From NCBI RefSeq assembly GCF_000018045.1, contig NC_009792.1, positions 3,286,001 to 3,350,000 on the forward strand: a stretch of 64,000 nucleotides of DNA, read 5' to 3'. The notes below the pieces were generated by a model. That model was given only the letters and a program-made list of their open reading frames with translations. It was not told the origin of the DNA and did no database searches. How positions within the stretch are numbered: position 1 is the first letter of the stretch; every line of letters starts with the position of its first letter. Source of the DNA: Citrobacter koseri ATCC BAA-895. GTDB lineage: Bacteria; Pseudomonadota; Gammaproteobacteria; Enterobacterales; Enterobacteriaceae. Below, piece by piece: positions 7,213 to 16,777 of this stretch. The position numbers and the translations under genes are program-made.

Positions 7213-8715
7213 ATGAGTGCACCCCTGTTAATTGCCCGCACGCTGGAAAGCGAACTGTTCCTGTTGCCGGGCATGACCAACCGTCACGGGCTGATTACCG
7301 GCGCAACCGGAACCGGCAAAACGGTTACCCTGCAAAAACTGGCTGAGTCCCTATCAGACATCGGCGTTCCGGTATTTATGGCGGATGTGAAAGGTGACTT
7401 AACCGGCGTCGCGCAGGAAGGCGAACCTTCTGAAAAACTGCTCGCACGGCTGAAAAATATCGGCATCACCGACTGGCAACCGCACGCTAATCCGGTGGTG
7501 CTGTGGGATATTTTTGGCGAAAAAGGTCATCCACTACGGGCGACCGTCTCCGATCTTGGGCCGCTATTGCTGGCTCGCCTGCTGAACCTGAACGAGGTGC
7601 AGTCCGGCGTGCTGGATATTATCTTCCGCATCGCCGATGACCAGGGGCTGTTGCTGCTGGACTTTAAAGACCTGCGGGCGATCACGCAGTATATCGGTGA
7701 TAATGCCAAATCCTTCCAGAACCAGTATGGCAATATCAGCAGCGCATCGGTCGGGGCGATCCAGCGCGGGCTGCTGTCGCTGGAACAGCAAGGCGCGGCG
7801 CACTTCTTCGGCGAACCGATGCTGGACATCAAAGACTGGATGCGTACCGATGCCAACGGCAAAGGTATTATCAACATCCTTAGCGCCGAAAAACTCTACC
7901 AGATGCCCAAACTGTATGCTGCCAGCCTGCTGTGGATGCTCTCCGAACTGTATGAGCAACTGCCGGAAGCGGGCGATCTGGAGAAACCGAAGCTGGTGTT
8001 CTTCTTCGACGAAGCTCACCTGCTGTTCAACGACGCTCCGCAGGTGCTGCTGGATAAAATCGAACAGGTCATTCGCCTGATCCGCTCCAAAGGCGTGGGC
8101 GTCTGGTTCGTCTCACAGAACCCTTCCGATATCCCGGACAACGTGCTCGGTCAGCTAGGCAACCGCGTACAGCACGCCCTGCGCGCCTTCACCCCCAAAG
8201 ATCAGAAAGCGGTGAAAGCCGCCGCGCAAACCATGCGGGCGAATCCGGCGTTTGATACCGAGAAAGCGATTCAGGAACTGGGCACCGGCGAGGCGCTGAT
8301 CTCCTTCCTGGATGCCAAAGGCAGCCCGTCAGTGGTTGAACGAGCGATGGTCATCGCACCGTGCTCACGCATGGGGCCGGTGACGGACGATGAGCGTAAC
8401 GGGCTTATCAATCACTCCTCGCTGTACGGCAAATATGAAGACGAAGTCGATCGCGAATCGGCGTATGAAATGCTGCAAAAAGGCGTTCAGGCCACCACCG
8501 AGCAGCAAAACAATCCGCCAGCAAAAGGCAAAGAAGTCACCGTTGATGACGGAATTCTTGGCGGGCTGAAAGAGATATTGTTTGGCAGTACCGGGCCACG
8601 CGGCGGCAAACGGGATGGTGTGGTGCAGAGCGTCGCCAAAAGCGCAGCGCGTCAGGTAACGAACCAAATTATCCGGGGGATGTTAGGTAGCCTGATGGGC
8701 GGTAGAAAACGCTAG
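7213..8715 (+). CDS. yjgR: HerA-like ATPase YjgR, 500 aa
   Basis: P-loop ATPase of the DUF853/HerA-like family. Walker A is GATGTGKT near residue 30 and Walker B is LVFFFDEAH near residue 265. A glycine-rich tail GSTGPRGGKRDG precedes a basic C-terminus. The cellular role is not established. The frame is open 45 codons further upstream, but the ATG at 7213 has GGAG nine bases before it and gives exactly the 500-residue length of the E. coli protein. It lies between ahr and the converging lptG. Confidence 0.92.
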   Translation: MSAPLLIARTLESELFLLPGMTNRHGLITGATGTGKTVTLQKLAESLSDIGVPVFMADVKGDLTGVAQEGEPSEKLLARLKNIGITDWQPHANPVVLWDIFGEKGHPLRATVSDLGPLLLARLLNLNEVQSGVLDIIFRIADDQGLLLLDFKDLRAITQYIGDNAKSFQNQYGNISSASVGAIQRGLLSLEQQGAAHFFGEPMLDIKDWMRTDANGKGIINILSAEKLYQMPKLYAASLLWMLSELYEQLPEAGDLEKPKLVFFFDEAHLLFNDAPQVLLDKIEQVIRLIRSKGVGVWFVSQNPSDIPDNVLGQLGNRVQHALRAFTPKDQKAVKAAAQTMRANPAFDTEKAIQELGTGEALISFLDAKGSPSVVERAMVIAPCSRMGPVTDDERNGLINHSSLYGKYEDEVDRESAYEMLQKGVQATTEQQNNPPAKGKEVTVDDGILGGLKEILFGSTGPRGGKRDGVVQSVAKSAARQVTNQIIRGMLGSLMGGRKR

Positions 8716-8737
8716 CAGAAGGAATCCTGGTTCGCTA

Positions 8738-8803
8738 AGCGCAGCGCTTGATGGCGCTGCGCTGTATCTGGCCGGATAGCGGCGTAAACGCCTTATCCGG
8801 CCA
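8738..8803. repeat. BIME/REP element
   Basis: A ten-base stem AGCGCAGCGC / GCGCTGCGCT is followed by a REP palindrome (GCCGGATAGCGGCG to CCTTATCCGGCC). It lies between the converging yjgR and lptG genes. Confidence 0.85.
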
Positions 8804-8822
8804 ACAACGAGAGAGATCGATT

Positions 8823-9905
8823 TTACGACTTACGCATCATCAGCCAGAGGCTAATCAGGAAGAACGAGGCGCTTGGCAGCAGCGCGCCGATAATCGGCGG
8901 AATGCCATAAACCAGCGTCAGCGGGCCGAAAATCTGGTCCAGAACGTAGAAGACGAAACCAAAGCTGATCCCGGTCACCACACGCACCCCCATCGGCACG
9001 CTACGCAGCGGGCCAAAAATGAACGACAGCGCCATCAACATCATTACCGCCACGGAAAGCGGCTGGAAGATTTTACTCCACATATTGAGCTGATAACGTC
9101 CGGCGTCCTGGCCGCTCGACTTCAGATACTTCACATAGTTATGCAAACCGCTGATGGAGAGCGCATCCGGGTCCAGCGCCACCACGCCCAGTTTGTCCGG
9201 CGTGAGGTTGGTTTTCCAGGTGCCACTCACGGTCTGCGAACCGGTGATCTGTTTCGGGTCTTTCAGGTCAGACTCGTCCACCTGCGACAGACGCCAGACC
9301 TTGTTGTCTGCGTCGAACTTCGCAGACGCGGCATAACGCACTGACTGTAAGCGACGCTGATCGTTAAAGGCGTAGATGCTAATGCCCGCCAGCTCTTCGT
9401 CGCCCTTCACCCGCTCGATATAGACGAAATTGTTGCCATCTTTCGCCCACAGGCCTTGCTGAGTAGAGAGCAACGAACCGCCGTACATTGCCTGCGCACG
9501 GTAGTTACGCGCCATCTGCTCGCCCTGCGGAGCGACCCATTCACCGATGGCCATTGTCAACAGCACCAGTGGAATGGCGGTTTTCATCACCGACAGCGCC
9601 ACCTGCATCCGGGTGAAACCCGAAGCCTGCATCACCACCAGTTCACTGCGCTGCGCCAGCATCCCCAGCCCCAGCAGCGCACCAAGCAGCGCCGCCATCG
9701 GGAAGAAAATCTGCACATCTTTCGGCACGCTGAGCAGGGTATACATCCCCGCGCCCAGCGCATCGTAGCTCCCCTGCCCGGCTTTTTTGAGCTGGTCAAC
9801 AAACTTGATGATGCCGGAGAGCGACACCAGCATGAACAACGTCATCATGATGGTGGTGAAAATGGTTTTACCGATATAGCGGTCAAGTACACCAAACGGC
9901 TGCAT
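8823..9905 (-). CDS. lptG: LPS export permease LptG
   Basis: Inner-membrane permease of the LptB2FG ABC exporter, which pulls lipopolysaccharide out of the inner membrane and up the Lpt bridge. The protein has 360 residues: two N-terminal transmembrane helices, a periplasmic beta-jellyroll (about residues 135-270), then four C-terminal helices. This is the YjgP/YjgQ family layout. Its ATG overlaps the lptF stop by one base (TAATG), so the pair is translationally coupled. Confidence 0.97.
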   Translation of the reverse strand: MQPFGVLDRYIGKTIFTTIMMTLFMLVSLSGIIKFVDQLKKAGQGSYDALGAGMYTLLSVPKDVQIFFPMAALLGALLGLGMLAQRSELVVMQASGFTRMQVALSVMKTAIPLVLLTMAIGEWVAPQGEQMARNYRAQAMYGGSLLSTQQGLWAKDGNNFVYIERVKGDEELAGISIYAFNDQRRLQSVRYAASAKFDADNKVWRLSQVDESDLKDPKQITGSQTVSGTWKTNLTPDKLGVVALDPDALSISGLHNYVKYLKSSGQDAGRYQLNMWSKIFQPLSVAVMMLMALSFIFGPLRSVPMGVRVVTGISFGFVFYVLDQIFGPLTLVYGIPPIIGALLPSASFFLISLWLMMRKS

Positions 9906-11005
9906 TATACCGCTCCTTTACGCAGAAGACGGGCGCGCAGGCGGCGTACCGGCACCGTATCCCAAAGGTTCAGACCAACCGCCAACGCCAGATAGATCAG
10001 GTTGACCGCCCACATCCAGATAACCGGGTCCAGTTTGCCCTTACCGCCGTTTGATTTCAGGGAGGTTTGCAGGAGGAAGAACAGCAGATACAGCAGCATA
10101 GCCGGCAGCATCGACAGCACGCGCCCCTGTCGCGGGTTAACCACGCTCAGCGGTACAACCATCAGCGCCATCATAAATACGGTGAATACCAGCGTAATAC
10201 GCCAGTGCAGTTCCGCACGGGCGCGATTGGTATCAGTCTGCCACAGCGTGCGCATATCCATCTGATCGGTATCGTTCGGGTCCAGCGCAACGGCCTGATG
10301 ACCAATAATCGCCTGATAGTTCTGGAAATCGGTGATACGGAAGTCACGCAGCAGGGCAGTGCCTTCAAAGCGCGTCCCTTTGTTCAACGTCACAACCTGG
10401 GAGCCGTCGCGCAATTGCGTCAGATGTCCAGAATCGGCCACCACCACAGAAGGACGGGCGTTGCCTTTCGGGCGGATTTGCGCAAGGAACACATCTTTAA
10501 AATCGCTGCCGTCAACGCTTTCAATAAACAGCACGGCGCTGCCATTGGTCGCCTGCTGGAACTGCCCTTGCGCCAGCGCGGCCATGCCAGGATTGGCTTT
10601 TGCTTCCGCCAGTACCTCATCCTGGTGTCTGGATGACCAGGGCCCCGCCCACATGACGTTGACAGCGGCGACAACGCCGGTAAACAGCGCCAGCACCATC
10701 GCGGCCTTCACCAGCACAGCCCGGCTCAGACCACAGGCATGCATGACCGTTATTTCACTTTCGGTATACAGTTTGCCCAGCGTCATCAACAGCCCGAGGA
10801 ACAGGCTTAATGGCAGGATGAGCTGCGCCATTTCCGGCACGCCCAGCCCCAGTAGCGAGAGCACCAGATTTGCCGGAATGTCACCGTCAACCGCCGCCCC
10901 GAGGATCCTCACTAGCTTTTGACAAAAGAAGATCAAAAGCAGGATGAAAAGAATCGCCAGTTGGCTTTTGAGCGTCTCCCGCACCAGATATCTTATGATT
11001 ATCAC
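9905..11005 (-). CDS. lptF: LPS export permease LptF
   Basis: Partner permease of LptG in the LptB2FG complex, 366 residues, with the same helix-jellyroll-helix plan (MIIIRYLVRETLKSQLAIL at the start). It is first in the lptFG operon and is divergent from pepA. The 266 bases between the two starts hold both promoters. Confidence 0.97.
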   Translation of the reverse strand: MIIIRYLVRETLKSQLAILFILLLIFFCQKLVRILGAAVDGDIPANLVLSLLGLGVPEMAQLILPLSLFLGLLMTLGKLYTESEITVMHACGLSRAVLVKAAMVLALFTGVVAAVNVMWAGPWSSRHQDEVLAEAKANPGMAALAQGQFQQATNGSAVLFIESVDGSDFKDVFLAQIRPKGNARPSVVVADSGHLTQLRDGSQVVTLNKGTRFEGTALLRDFRITDFQNYQAIIGHQAVALDPNDTDQMDMRTLWQTDTNRARAELHWRITLVFTVFMMALMVVPLSVVNPRQGRVLSMLPAMLLYLLFFLLQTSLKSNGGKGKLDPVIWMWAVNLIYLALAVGLNLWDTVPVRRLRARLLRKGAV

Positions 11006-11271
11006 TTTAAATACGCCCGTAAAAACTCGTCTTTTGCAGGAATTTAGCTTGTTTCATGGCTTAAACGTCATTTATTCTCTTGAGTCGTCGAAATCGTCGC
11101 TAAAATTATTATACTCAGCGGATTCGCCACTCAGAACGCGTTCTGACGTGCCAATGCCGTAATAACGTTAAGATTAACACGAAGTCACCGCAACTGCGGA
11201 CATGAGTTACGAAAGCTTGCAATTCTAACTGTAGCCGCCGCCGTTGTCTTTAAGATTCAGGAGCGTAGTGC
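11006..11271. promoter_or_regulatory. Divergent lptF/pepA promoter region
   Basis: This 266-base gap separates two divergent genes. An AT-rich patch (AAATTATTATACTC, 11101-11114) is a likely promoter element. No operator can be named with confidence. Confidence 0.45.
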
Positions 11272-12783
11272 ATGGAGTTCAGTGTAAAAAGCGGTAGCCC
11301 GGAGAAACAGCGGAGTGCCTGCATCGTCGTGGGCGTCTTTGAACCACGCCGCCTTTCTCCGATTGCAGAACAGCTCGATAAAATCAGCGACGGGTACATC
11401 AGCGCCCTGCTGCGTCGTGGTGAACTGGAAGGAAAACCGGGGCAGACCCTGTTGCTGCACCATGTTCCTAACGTTCTTTCCGAGCGAATCCTCCTCATTG
11501 GTTGTGGTAAAGAGCGCGAGCTCGATGAGCGCCAGTACAAGCAGGTCATTCAGAAAACCATCAATACGCTGAATGACACCGGCTCAATGGAAGCGGTCTG
11601 CTTCCTGACCGAACTGCACGTCAAAGGCCGCAACAACTACTGGAAAGTACGTCAGGCTGTCGAAACGGCCAAAGAGACGCTGTACAGCTTTGATCAACTG
11701 AAGACCAACAAGAGCGAGCCGCGTCGCCCGCTGCGTAAAATGGTCTTCAACGTGCCGACCCGCCGCGAGCTGACCAGCGGCGAGCGTGCGATCCAACACG
11801 GTCTGGCGATTGCCGCCGGGATTAAAGCGGCGAAAGATCTCGGCAATATGCCGCCGAATATCTGTAATGCCGCCTACCTGGCCTCTCAGGCGCGCCAGTT
11901 GGCTGACAGCTACAGCAAGAACGTCATCACCCGCGTCATCGGCGAACAGCAGATGAAAGAGCTGGGTATGCACTCTTATCTGGCGGTCGGTCACGGTTCG
12001 CAGAACGAATCGCTGATGTCGGTTATCGAATACAAAGGCAACCCGTCCGAAGACGCGCGTCCGGTTGTGCTGGTCGGCAAAGGGCTGACCTTTGACTCCG
12101 GCGGCATCTCCATCAAGCCTGCCGAAGGCATGGACGAGATGAAGTACGATATGTGCGGCGCGGCGGCAGTGTACGGCGTGATGCGCATGGTCGCGGAACT
12201 TCAGTTGCCGATTAACGTCATCGGCGTGCTGGCAGGCTGCGAAAACATGCCTGGCGGGCGAGCGTATCGTCCGGGTGACGTGCTGACCACCATGTCCGGC
12301 CAGACGGTCGAAGTGCTGAACACCGATGCCGAAGGCCGCCTGGTACTGTGCGACGTGTTAACCTACGTTGAGCGTTTTGAGCCGGAAGCGGTGATTGACG
12401 TCGCGACCCTGACGGGCGCCTGCGTGATTGCGCTGGGCCATCACATCACCGGTCTGATGTCGAACCACAATCCGCTGGCGCATGAACTGATTAGCGCGTC
12501 CGAACAGGCGGGCGACCGCGCATGGCGCTTGCCGTTGGGCGATGAGTTCCAGGAACAGCTGGAGTCTAACTTTGCGGATATAGCGAACATCGGCGGCCGT
12601 CCTGGCGGCGCAATCACCGCCGGTTGCTTCCTGTCGCGCTTTACCCGTAAGTACAACTGGGCGCACCTGGACATCGCCGGCACCGCATGGCGTTCCGGCA
12701 AAGCGAAAGGCGCAACCGGTCGTCCGGTGGCGTTGCTGTCGCAGTTCCTGCTCAATCGCGCGGGTTTTAACGGCGAAGAGTAA
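11272..12783 (+). CDS. pepA: Leucyl aminopeptidase PepA
   Basis: Peptidase family M17, 503 residues. The C-terminal catalytic domain has the metal ligands and signature NTDAEGRL, and KGLTFDSGG lies upstream of it. It removes N-terminal amino acids from peptides in the cytosol. The E. coli protein is also a DNA-binding accessory factor for Xer recombination at cer-type sites and a repressor of carAB. The start ATG follows AGGAGCGTAGTGC. Confidence 0.98.
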   Translation: MEFSVKSGSPEKQRSACIVVGVFEPRRLSPIAEQLDKISDGYISALLRRGELEGKPGQTLLLHHVPNVLSERILLIGCGKERELDERQYKQVIQKTINTLNDTGSMEAVCFLTELHVKGRNNYWKVRQAVETAKETLYSFDQLKTNKSEPRRPLRKMVFNVPTRRELTSGERAIQHGLAIAAGIKAAKDLGNMPPNICNAAYLASQARQLADSYSKNVITRVIGEQQMKELGMHSYLAVGHGSQNESLMSVIEYKGNPSEDARPVVLVGKGLTFDSGGISIKPAEGMDEMKYDMCGAAAVYGVMRMVAELQLPINVIGVLAGCENMPGGRAYRPGDVLTTMSGQTVEVLNTDAEGRLVLCDVLTYVERFEPEAVIDVATLTGACVIALGHHITGLMSNHNPLAHELISASEQAGDRAWRLPLGDEFQEQLESNFADIANIGGRPGGAITAGCFLSRFTRKYNWAHLDIAGTAWRSGKAKGATGRPVALLSQFLLNRAGFNGEE

Positions 12784-12795
12784 GTTTGCATGATT

Positions 12796-12877
12796 GCCGG
12801 ATGGCGACGCATATGCGCCTTATCCGGCCTACATGGAGTATTTAACCGTAGGCCGGATAAGCGTAGCGCCATCCGGC
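12796..12877. repeat. BIME with two opposed REP units
   Basis: GCCGGATGGCGACGC to CTTATCCGGCCTAC is followed by an inverted unit, GTAGGCCGGATAAGCG to CCATCCGGC. It lies between pepA and holC. Confidence 0.88.
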
Positions 12878-12911
12878 TTCGCATTTAAATTCACCACAAG
12901 AAGCCCCATAT

Positions 12912-13355
12912 ATGAAGAATGCAACGTTCTATATTCTGGACAATGACACTACCATTGATGGCCTGAGCGCCGTTGAACAACTGGTGTGCGACATTGCCGC
13001 AGAACGTTGGCGCAGTGGTAAACGCGTGCTGATTGCCTGTGAAGACGAAAAACAGGCCATCCGTCTGGATGAAGCGCTGTGGGCAAGACCGCCGGAGAGT
13101 TTTGTCCCGCATAATCTGGCGGGAGAAGGTCCGCGCGGCGGCGCACCGGTGGAAATCGCCTGGCCGCAAAAACGCAACAGCAGCCCGCGTGATATTCTGA
13201 TCAGCCTGCGTACTGGCTTTGCAGATTTTGCCACCGCTTTCACAGAAGTGATAGACTTTGTCCCTTACGAAGAAACTTTGAAACAACTGGCGCGCGAACG
13301 CTACAAAGCCTACCGCGTGGCTGGTTTTAACCTGAATACGGCAACCTGGAAATAA
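12912..13355 (+). CDS. holC: DNA polymerase III subunit chi
   Basis: 147-residue chi subunit of the clamp-loader complex, which binds psi (HolD) and SSB at the replication fork. The sequence begins MKNATFYILDNDT and holds the family's CEDEKQAIRLDEALW segment. The stop codon overlaps the valS start by one base (TAATG), a conserved coupling in enterobacteria. Confidence 0.97.
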   Translation: MKNATFYILDNDTTIDGLSAVEQLVCDIAAERWRSGKRVLIACEDEKQAIRLDEALWARPPESFVPHNLAGEGPRGGAPVEIAWPQKRNSSPRDILISLRTGFADFATAFTEVIDFVPYEETLKQLARERYKAYRVAGFNLNTATWK

Positions 13356-16210
13356 TGGAAAAGACATATAACCCACAAGATATCGAACAGCCGCTTTACG
13401 AGCACTGGGAGCAGCAGGGCTACTTTAAGCCGAATGGCGATGAAAGCCAGGAAAGCTTCTGCATCATGATCCCGCCGCCAAACGTCACCGGCAGTTTGCA
13501 TATGGGTCACGCCTTCCAGCAAACCATCATGGATACCCTGATCCGCTATCAGCGCATGCAGGGTAAAAACACCCTGTGGCAGGTCGGTACTGACCACGCC
13601 GGGATCGCTACCCAGATGGTGGTTGAGCGCAAGATTGCCGCAGAAGAGGGTAAAACCCGCCACGACTATGGCCGCGATGCCTTCATCGACAAAATCTGGC
13701 AGTGGAAAGCGGAATCCGGCGGCACCATTACTCGCCAGATGCGCCGTCTGGGCAACTCCGTAGACTGGGAGCGCGAACGCTTCACCATGGACGAAGGTCT
13801 TTCCAATGCCGTGAAAGAAGTGTTTGTCCGCCTGTACAAAGAAGATCTGATTTACCGTGGCAAGCGCCTGGTCAACTGGGACCCGAAACTGCGCACCGCT
13901 ATCTCTGACCTGGAAGTGGAAAACCGCGAGTCCAAAGGCTCTATGTGGCACATCCGCTATCCGCTGGCTGACGGTGCGAAAACCGCAGACGGTAAAGATT
14001 ACCTGGTGGTCGCCACCACCCGCCCGGAAACCCTGCTGGGCGATACTGGCGTGGCCGTCAACCCGGAAGATCCGCGTTATAAAGATCTGATTGGCAAATT
14101 CGTGGTGCTGCCGCTGGTGAACCGTCGTATTCCGATCGTGGGCGACGAGCATGCCGACATGGAAAAAGGCACCGGCTGCGTGAAGATCACCCCGGCGCAC
14201 GACTTTAACGACTATGAAGTGGGCCGTCGTCATCAGCTTCCGATGATCAATATTCTGACCTTTGACGGCGATATCCGTGAAAGCGCGGAAGTGTATGACA
14301 CCAAAGGCGAAGAGTCCGACGTTTACTCCAACGAAATCCCGGCTGAGTTCCAGAAACTGGAGCGCTTTGCCGCACGTAAAGCAGTGGTTGCCGCTATCGA
14401 TGCCCTCGGCCTGCTGGAAGAGATTAAACCGCACGACCTGACCGTTCCTTACGGCGACCGTGGCGGCGTGGTTATCGAACCAATGCTGACCGACCAGTGG
14501 TACGTACGTGCTGACGTGCTGGCAAAACCGGCAGTGGAAGCGGTAGAGAATGGCGATATCCAGTTCGTGCCAAAACAGTACGAAAACATGTACTTCTCCT
14601 GGATGCGTGACATTCAGGACTGGTGTATCTCCCGTCAGCTGTGGTGGGGCCACCGCATCCCGGCATGGTACGACGACGCGGGCAACGTCTACGTTGGCCG
14701 TAGCGAAGACGAAGTGCGTCAGGAAAACAACCTGAGCGCCGACGTTGCGCTGCGTCAGGACGACGACGTACTGGACACCTGGTTCTCTTCCGCGCTATGG
14801 ACCTTCTCGACTCTCGGCTGGCCGGAAAACACCGACGCGCTGCGTCAGTTCCACCCGACCAGCGTGATGGTCTCCGGTTTCGACATCATCTTCTTCTGGA
14901 TTGCCCGCATGATCATGATGACCATGCACTTCATCAAAGATGAAAACGGCAAGCCGCAGGTACCGTTCAAGACCGTCTACATGACCGGTCTGATTCGCGA
15001 TGACGAAGGCCAGAAGATGTCCAAATCCAAGGGTAATGTTATCGACCCGCTGGATATGGTTGACGGCATTTCCCTGCCGGATCTGCTGGAAAAACGTACC
15101 GGCAACATGATGCAGCCGCAGCTGGCTGAGAAGATTGCCAAACGTACCGAGAAACAATTCCCGGACGGCATTGAGCCGCACGGTACTGACGCCCTGCGTT
15201 TCACCCTGGCGGCGCTGGCCTCTACCGGCCGCGACATCAACTGGGATATGAAGCGTCTGGAAGGCTACCGTAACTTCTGTAACAAGCTGTGGAACGCCAG
15301 CCGCTTTGTGCTGATGAATACCGAAGATCAGGATTGCGGCTTCAACGGTGGCGAGATGACCCTGTCGCTGGCAGACCGCTGGATCCTGGCGGAGTTCAAC
15401 CAGACCATCAAAGCGTACCGCGAAGCGCTGGACAGCTTCCGCTTCGATATCGCAGCGGGCATTCTGTACGAGTTTACCTGGAACCAGTTCTGCGACTGGT
15501 ATCTGGAGCTGACCAAGCCGGTCATGAACGGCGGCTCTGAAGCAGAACTGCGCGGCACCCGCAACACGCTGGTCACCGTGCTGGAAGGTCTGCTGCGCCT
15601 GGCGCATCCGATCATCCCGTTTATCACCGAGACCATCTGGCAGCGTGTGAAGGTGATTTCCGGCATTACCGCCGACACCATCATGCTGCAACCGTTCCCG
15701 CAGTACGATGCCTCCCAGGTGGATGAAGCCGCGCTGGCCGATACCGAATGGCTGAAGCAGGCAATCGTTGCCGTACGTAACATCCGTGCGGAAATGAATA
15801 TCGCGCCGGGCAAACCGCTGGAACTGCTGCTGCGTGGTTGCAGCGAAGAAGCGATTCGCCGCGTGAACGACAACCGCAGCTTCCTGCTGAACCTGGCGCG
15901 TCTGGAAAGCATCACCGTGCTGCCAGCCGATGACAAAGGTCCGGTTTCCGTGACGAAGATTATCGATGGCGCCGAGCTGCTGATCCCGATGGCGGGGCTG
16001 ATTGACAAAGAAGCCGAGCTGGCGCGTCTGGCGAAAGAAGTGGCGAAGGTCGAAGCTGAAATTGGCCGCATTGAAGGCAAGCTGGCGAACGAAGGTTTTG
16101 TCGCCCGCGCACCGGAAGCGGTGATCGCCAAAGAGCGTGAGAAGCTGGAAAACTACGCGGAAGCGAAAGCGAAGCTGATTGAACAGCAGGCAGTTATCGC
16201 CGCGCTGTAA
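13355..16210 (+). CDS. valS: Valyl-tRNA synthetase
   Basis: Class I aminoacyl-tRNA synthetase of 951 residues, the usual length. It charges tRNA-Val and edits threonine. The HIGH motif is GSLHMGHAF near residue 50 and KMSKS is in GQKMSKSKGN near residue 555. The editing domain lies between them, and a coiled-coil arm rich in Glu, Ala and Lys closes the protein. It is coupled to holC and followed by its own terminator. Confidence 0.99.
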   Translation: MEKTYNPQDIEQPLYEHWEQQGYFKPNGDESQESFCIMIPPPNVTGSLHMGHAFQQTIMDTLIRYQRMQGKNTLWQVGTDHAGIATQMVVERKIAAEEGKTRHDYGRDAFIDKIWQWKAESGGTITRQMRRLGNSVDWERERFTMDEGLSNAVKEVFVRLYKEDLIYRGKRLVNWDPKLRTAISDLEVENRESKGSMWHIRYPLADGAKTADGKDYLVVATTRPETLLGDTGVAVNPEDPRYKDLIGKFVVLPLVNRRIPIVGDEHADMEKGTGCVKITPAHDFNDYEVGRRHQLPMINILTFDGDIRESAEVYDTKGEESDVYSNEIPAEFQKLERFAARKAVVAAIDALGLLEEIKPHDLTVPYGDRGGVVIEPMLTDQWYVRADVLAKPAVEAVENGDIQFVPKQYENMYFSWMRDIQDWCISRQLWWGHRIPAWYDDAGNVYVGRSEDEVRQENNLSADVALRQDDDVLDTWFSSALWTFSTLGWPENTDALRQFHPTSVMVSGFDIIFFWIARMIMMTMHFIKDENGKPQVPFKTVYMTGLIRDDEGQKMSKSKGNVIDPLDMVDGISLPDLLEKRTGNMMQPQLAEKIAKRTEKQFPDGIEPHGTDALRFTLAALASTGRDINWDMKRLEGYRNFCNKLWNASRFVLMNTEDQDCGFNGGEMTLSLADRWILAEFNQTIKAYREALDSFRFDIAAGILYEFTWNQFCDWYLELTKPVMNGGSEAELRGTRNTLVTVLEGLLRLAHPIIPFITETIWQRVKVISGITADTIMLQPFPQYDASQVDEAALADTEWLKQAIVAVRNIRAEMNIAPGKPLELLLRGCSEEAIRRVNDNRSFLLNLARLESITVLPADDKGPVSVTKIIDGAELLIPMAGLIDKEAELARLAKEVAKVEAEIGRIEGKLANEGFVARAPEAVIAKEREKLENYAEAKAKLIEQQAVIAAL

Positions 16211-16218
16211 CTTGATGG

Positions 16219-16250
16219 AAACGCCGGAGACCCTCTTCGGCGTTTTCTTT
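16219..16250 (+). terminator. valS terminator
   Basis: AACGCCG / CGGCGTT stem followed by a T-rich tail. A relative of this terminator is duplicated at 17861-17890. Confidence 0.85.
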
Positions 16251-16777
16251 TATAAGGCATTTTTTATTCGTACCAGCTTCCCGTCCGGCATGGTGATCCA
16301 GTAATACTCTATGTTGCTGAAAGAAAATCTTTCGTAAGATCCCGCGTCGAATTCCACGATTAGCAGCACATTTTTTTCAATACAATTTTCTTTTGTGTTT
16401 TTTTGTGGCGGAAAACAAAACAGATCACCATCGCCTGATTTCTCTCCATCGATAAACCCGCCGCCAATATCCCAAAAAACAATATAGTAAGAGGCACTTG
16501 TTGGTATATGGTATTTTGCCTTCAGCTCATTTTTGTGCTGCAGATACCAGTGTATCCGTCCCCACTCGGTTAATGCAAAGTGGTTAACTGCAATATCATA
16601 AGCCTCAAAATCCATAAAACCACGTTCACTGCTAACATAAAGCCCATGAAAAAGCGTAGGATCATACTCAAATCTCTCGCCAGCCCGAAGGATTGTCACA
16701 GGTCGTTGAGCCCAGAGGAGATAACCGCATATCAGCAACACCAAGCTGCCGATAATGACGTTACGTTTCGGCTTCAT
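16250..16777 (-). CDS. DUF943-type membrane-anchored protein, copy A
   Basis: 175 residues. A basic N-terminus and one hydrophobic helix (about residues 8-24, VIIGSLVLLICGYLLW) are followed by a domain outside the membrane, most likely periplasmic. The pattern matches DUF943, an enterobacterial family: LTEWGRIHWYLQHKNELK, YHIPTSASYYI, then a NCIEKN segment and a terminal MPDGKLVRIKN. The function is unknown. Its ATG overlaps the stop of the DUF3289 gene by four bases (ATGA), so the two are coupled. The gene ends within the T-run of the valS terminator. A diverged second copy lies at 17889-18413. Confidence 0.82.
   Translation of the reverse strand: MKPKRNVIIGSLVLLICGYLLWAQRPVTILRAGERFEYDPTLFHGLYVSSERGFMDFEAYDIAVNHFALTEWGRIHWYLQHKNELKAKYHIPTSASYYIVFWDIGGGFIDGEKSGDGDLFCFPPQKNTKENCIEKNVLLIVEFDAGSYERFSFSNIEYYWITMPDGKLVRIKNAL

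Noticed and set aside
13310..14653. 447-codon frame opposite valS
   Set aside because: Shadow of valS with biased composition and no ribosome site.
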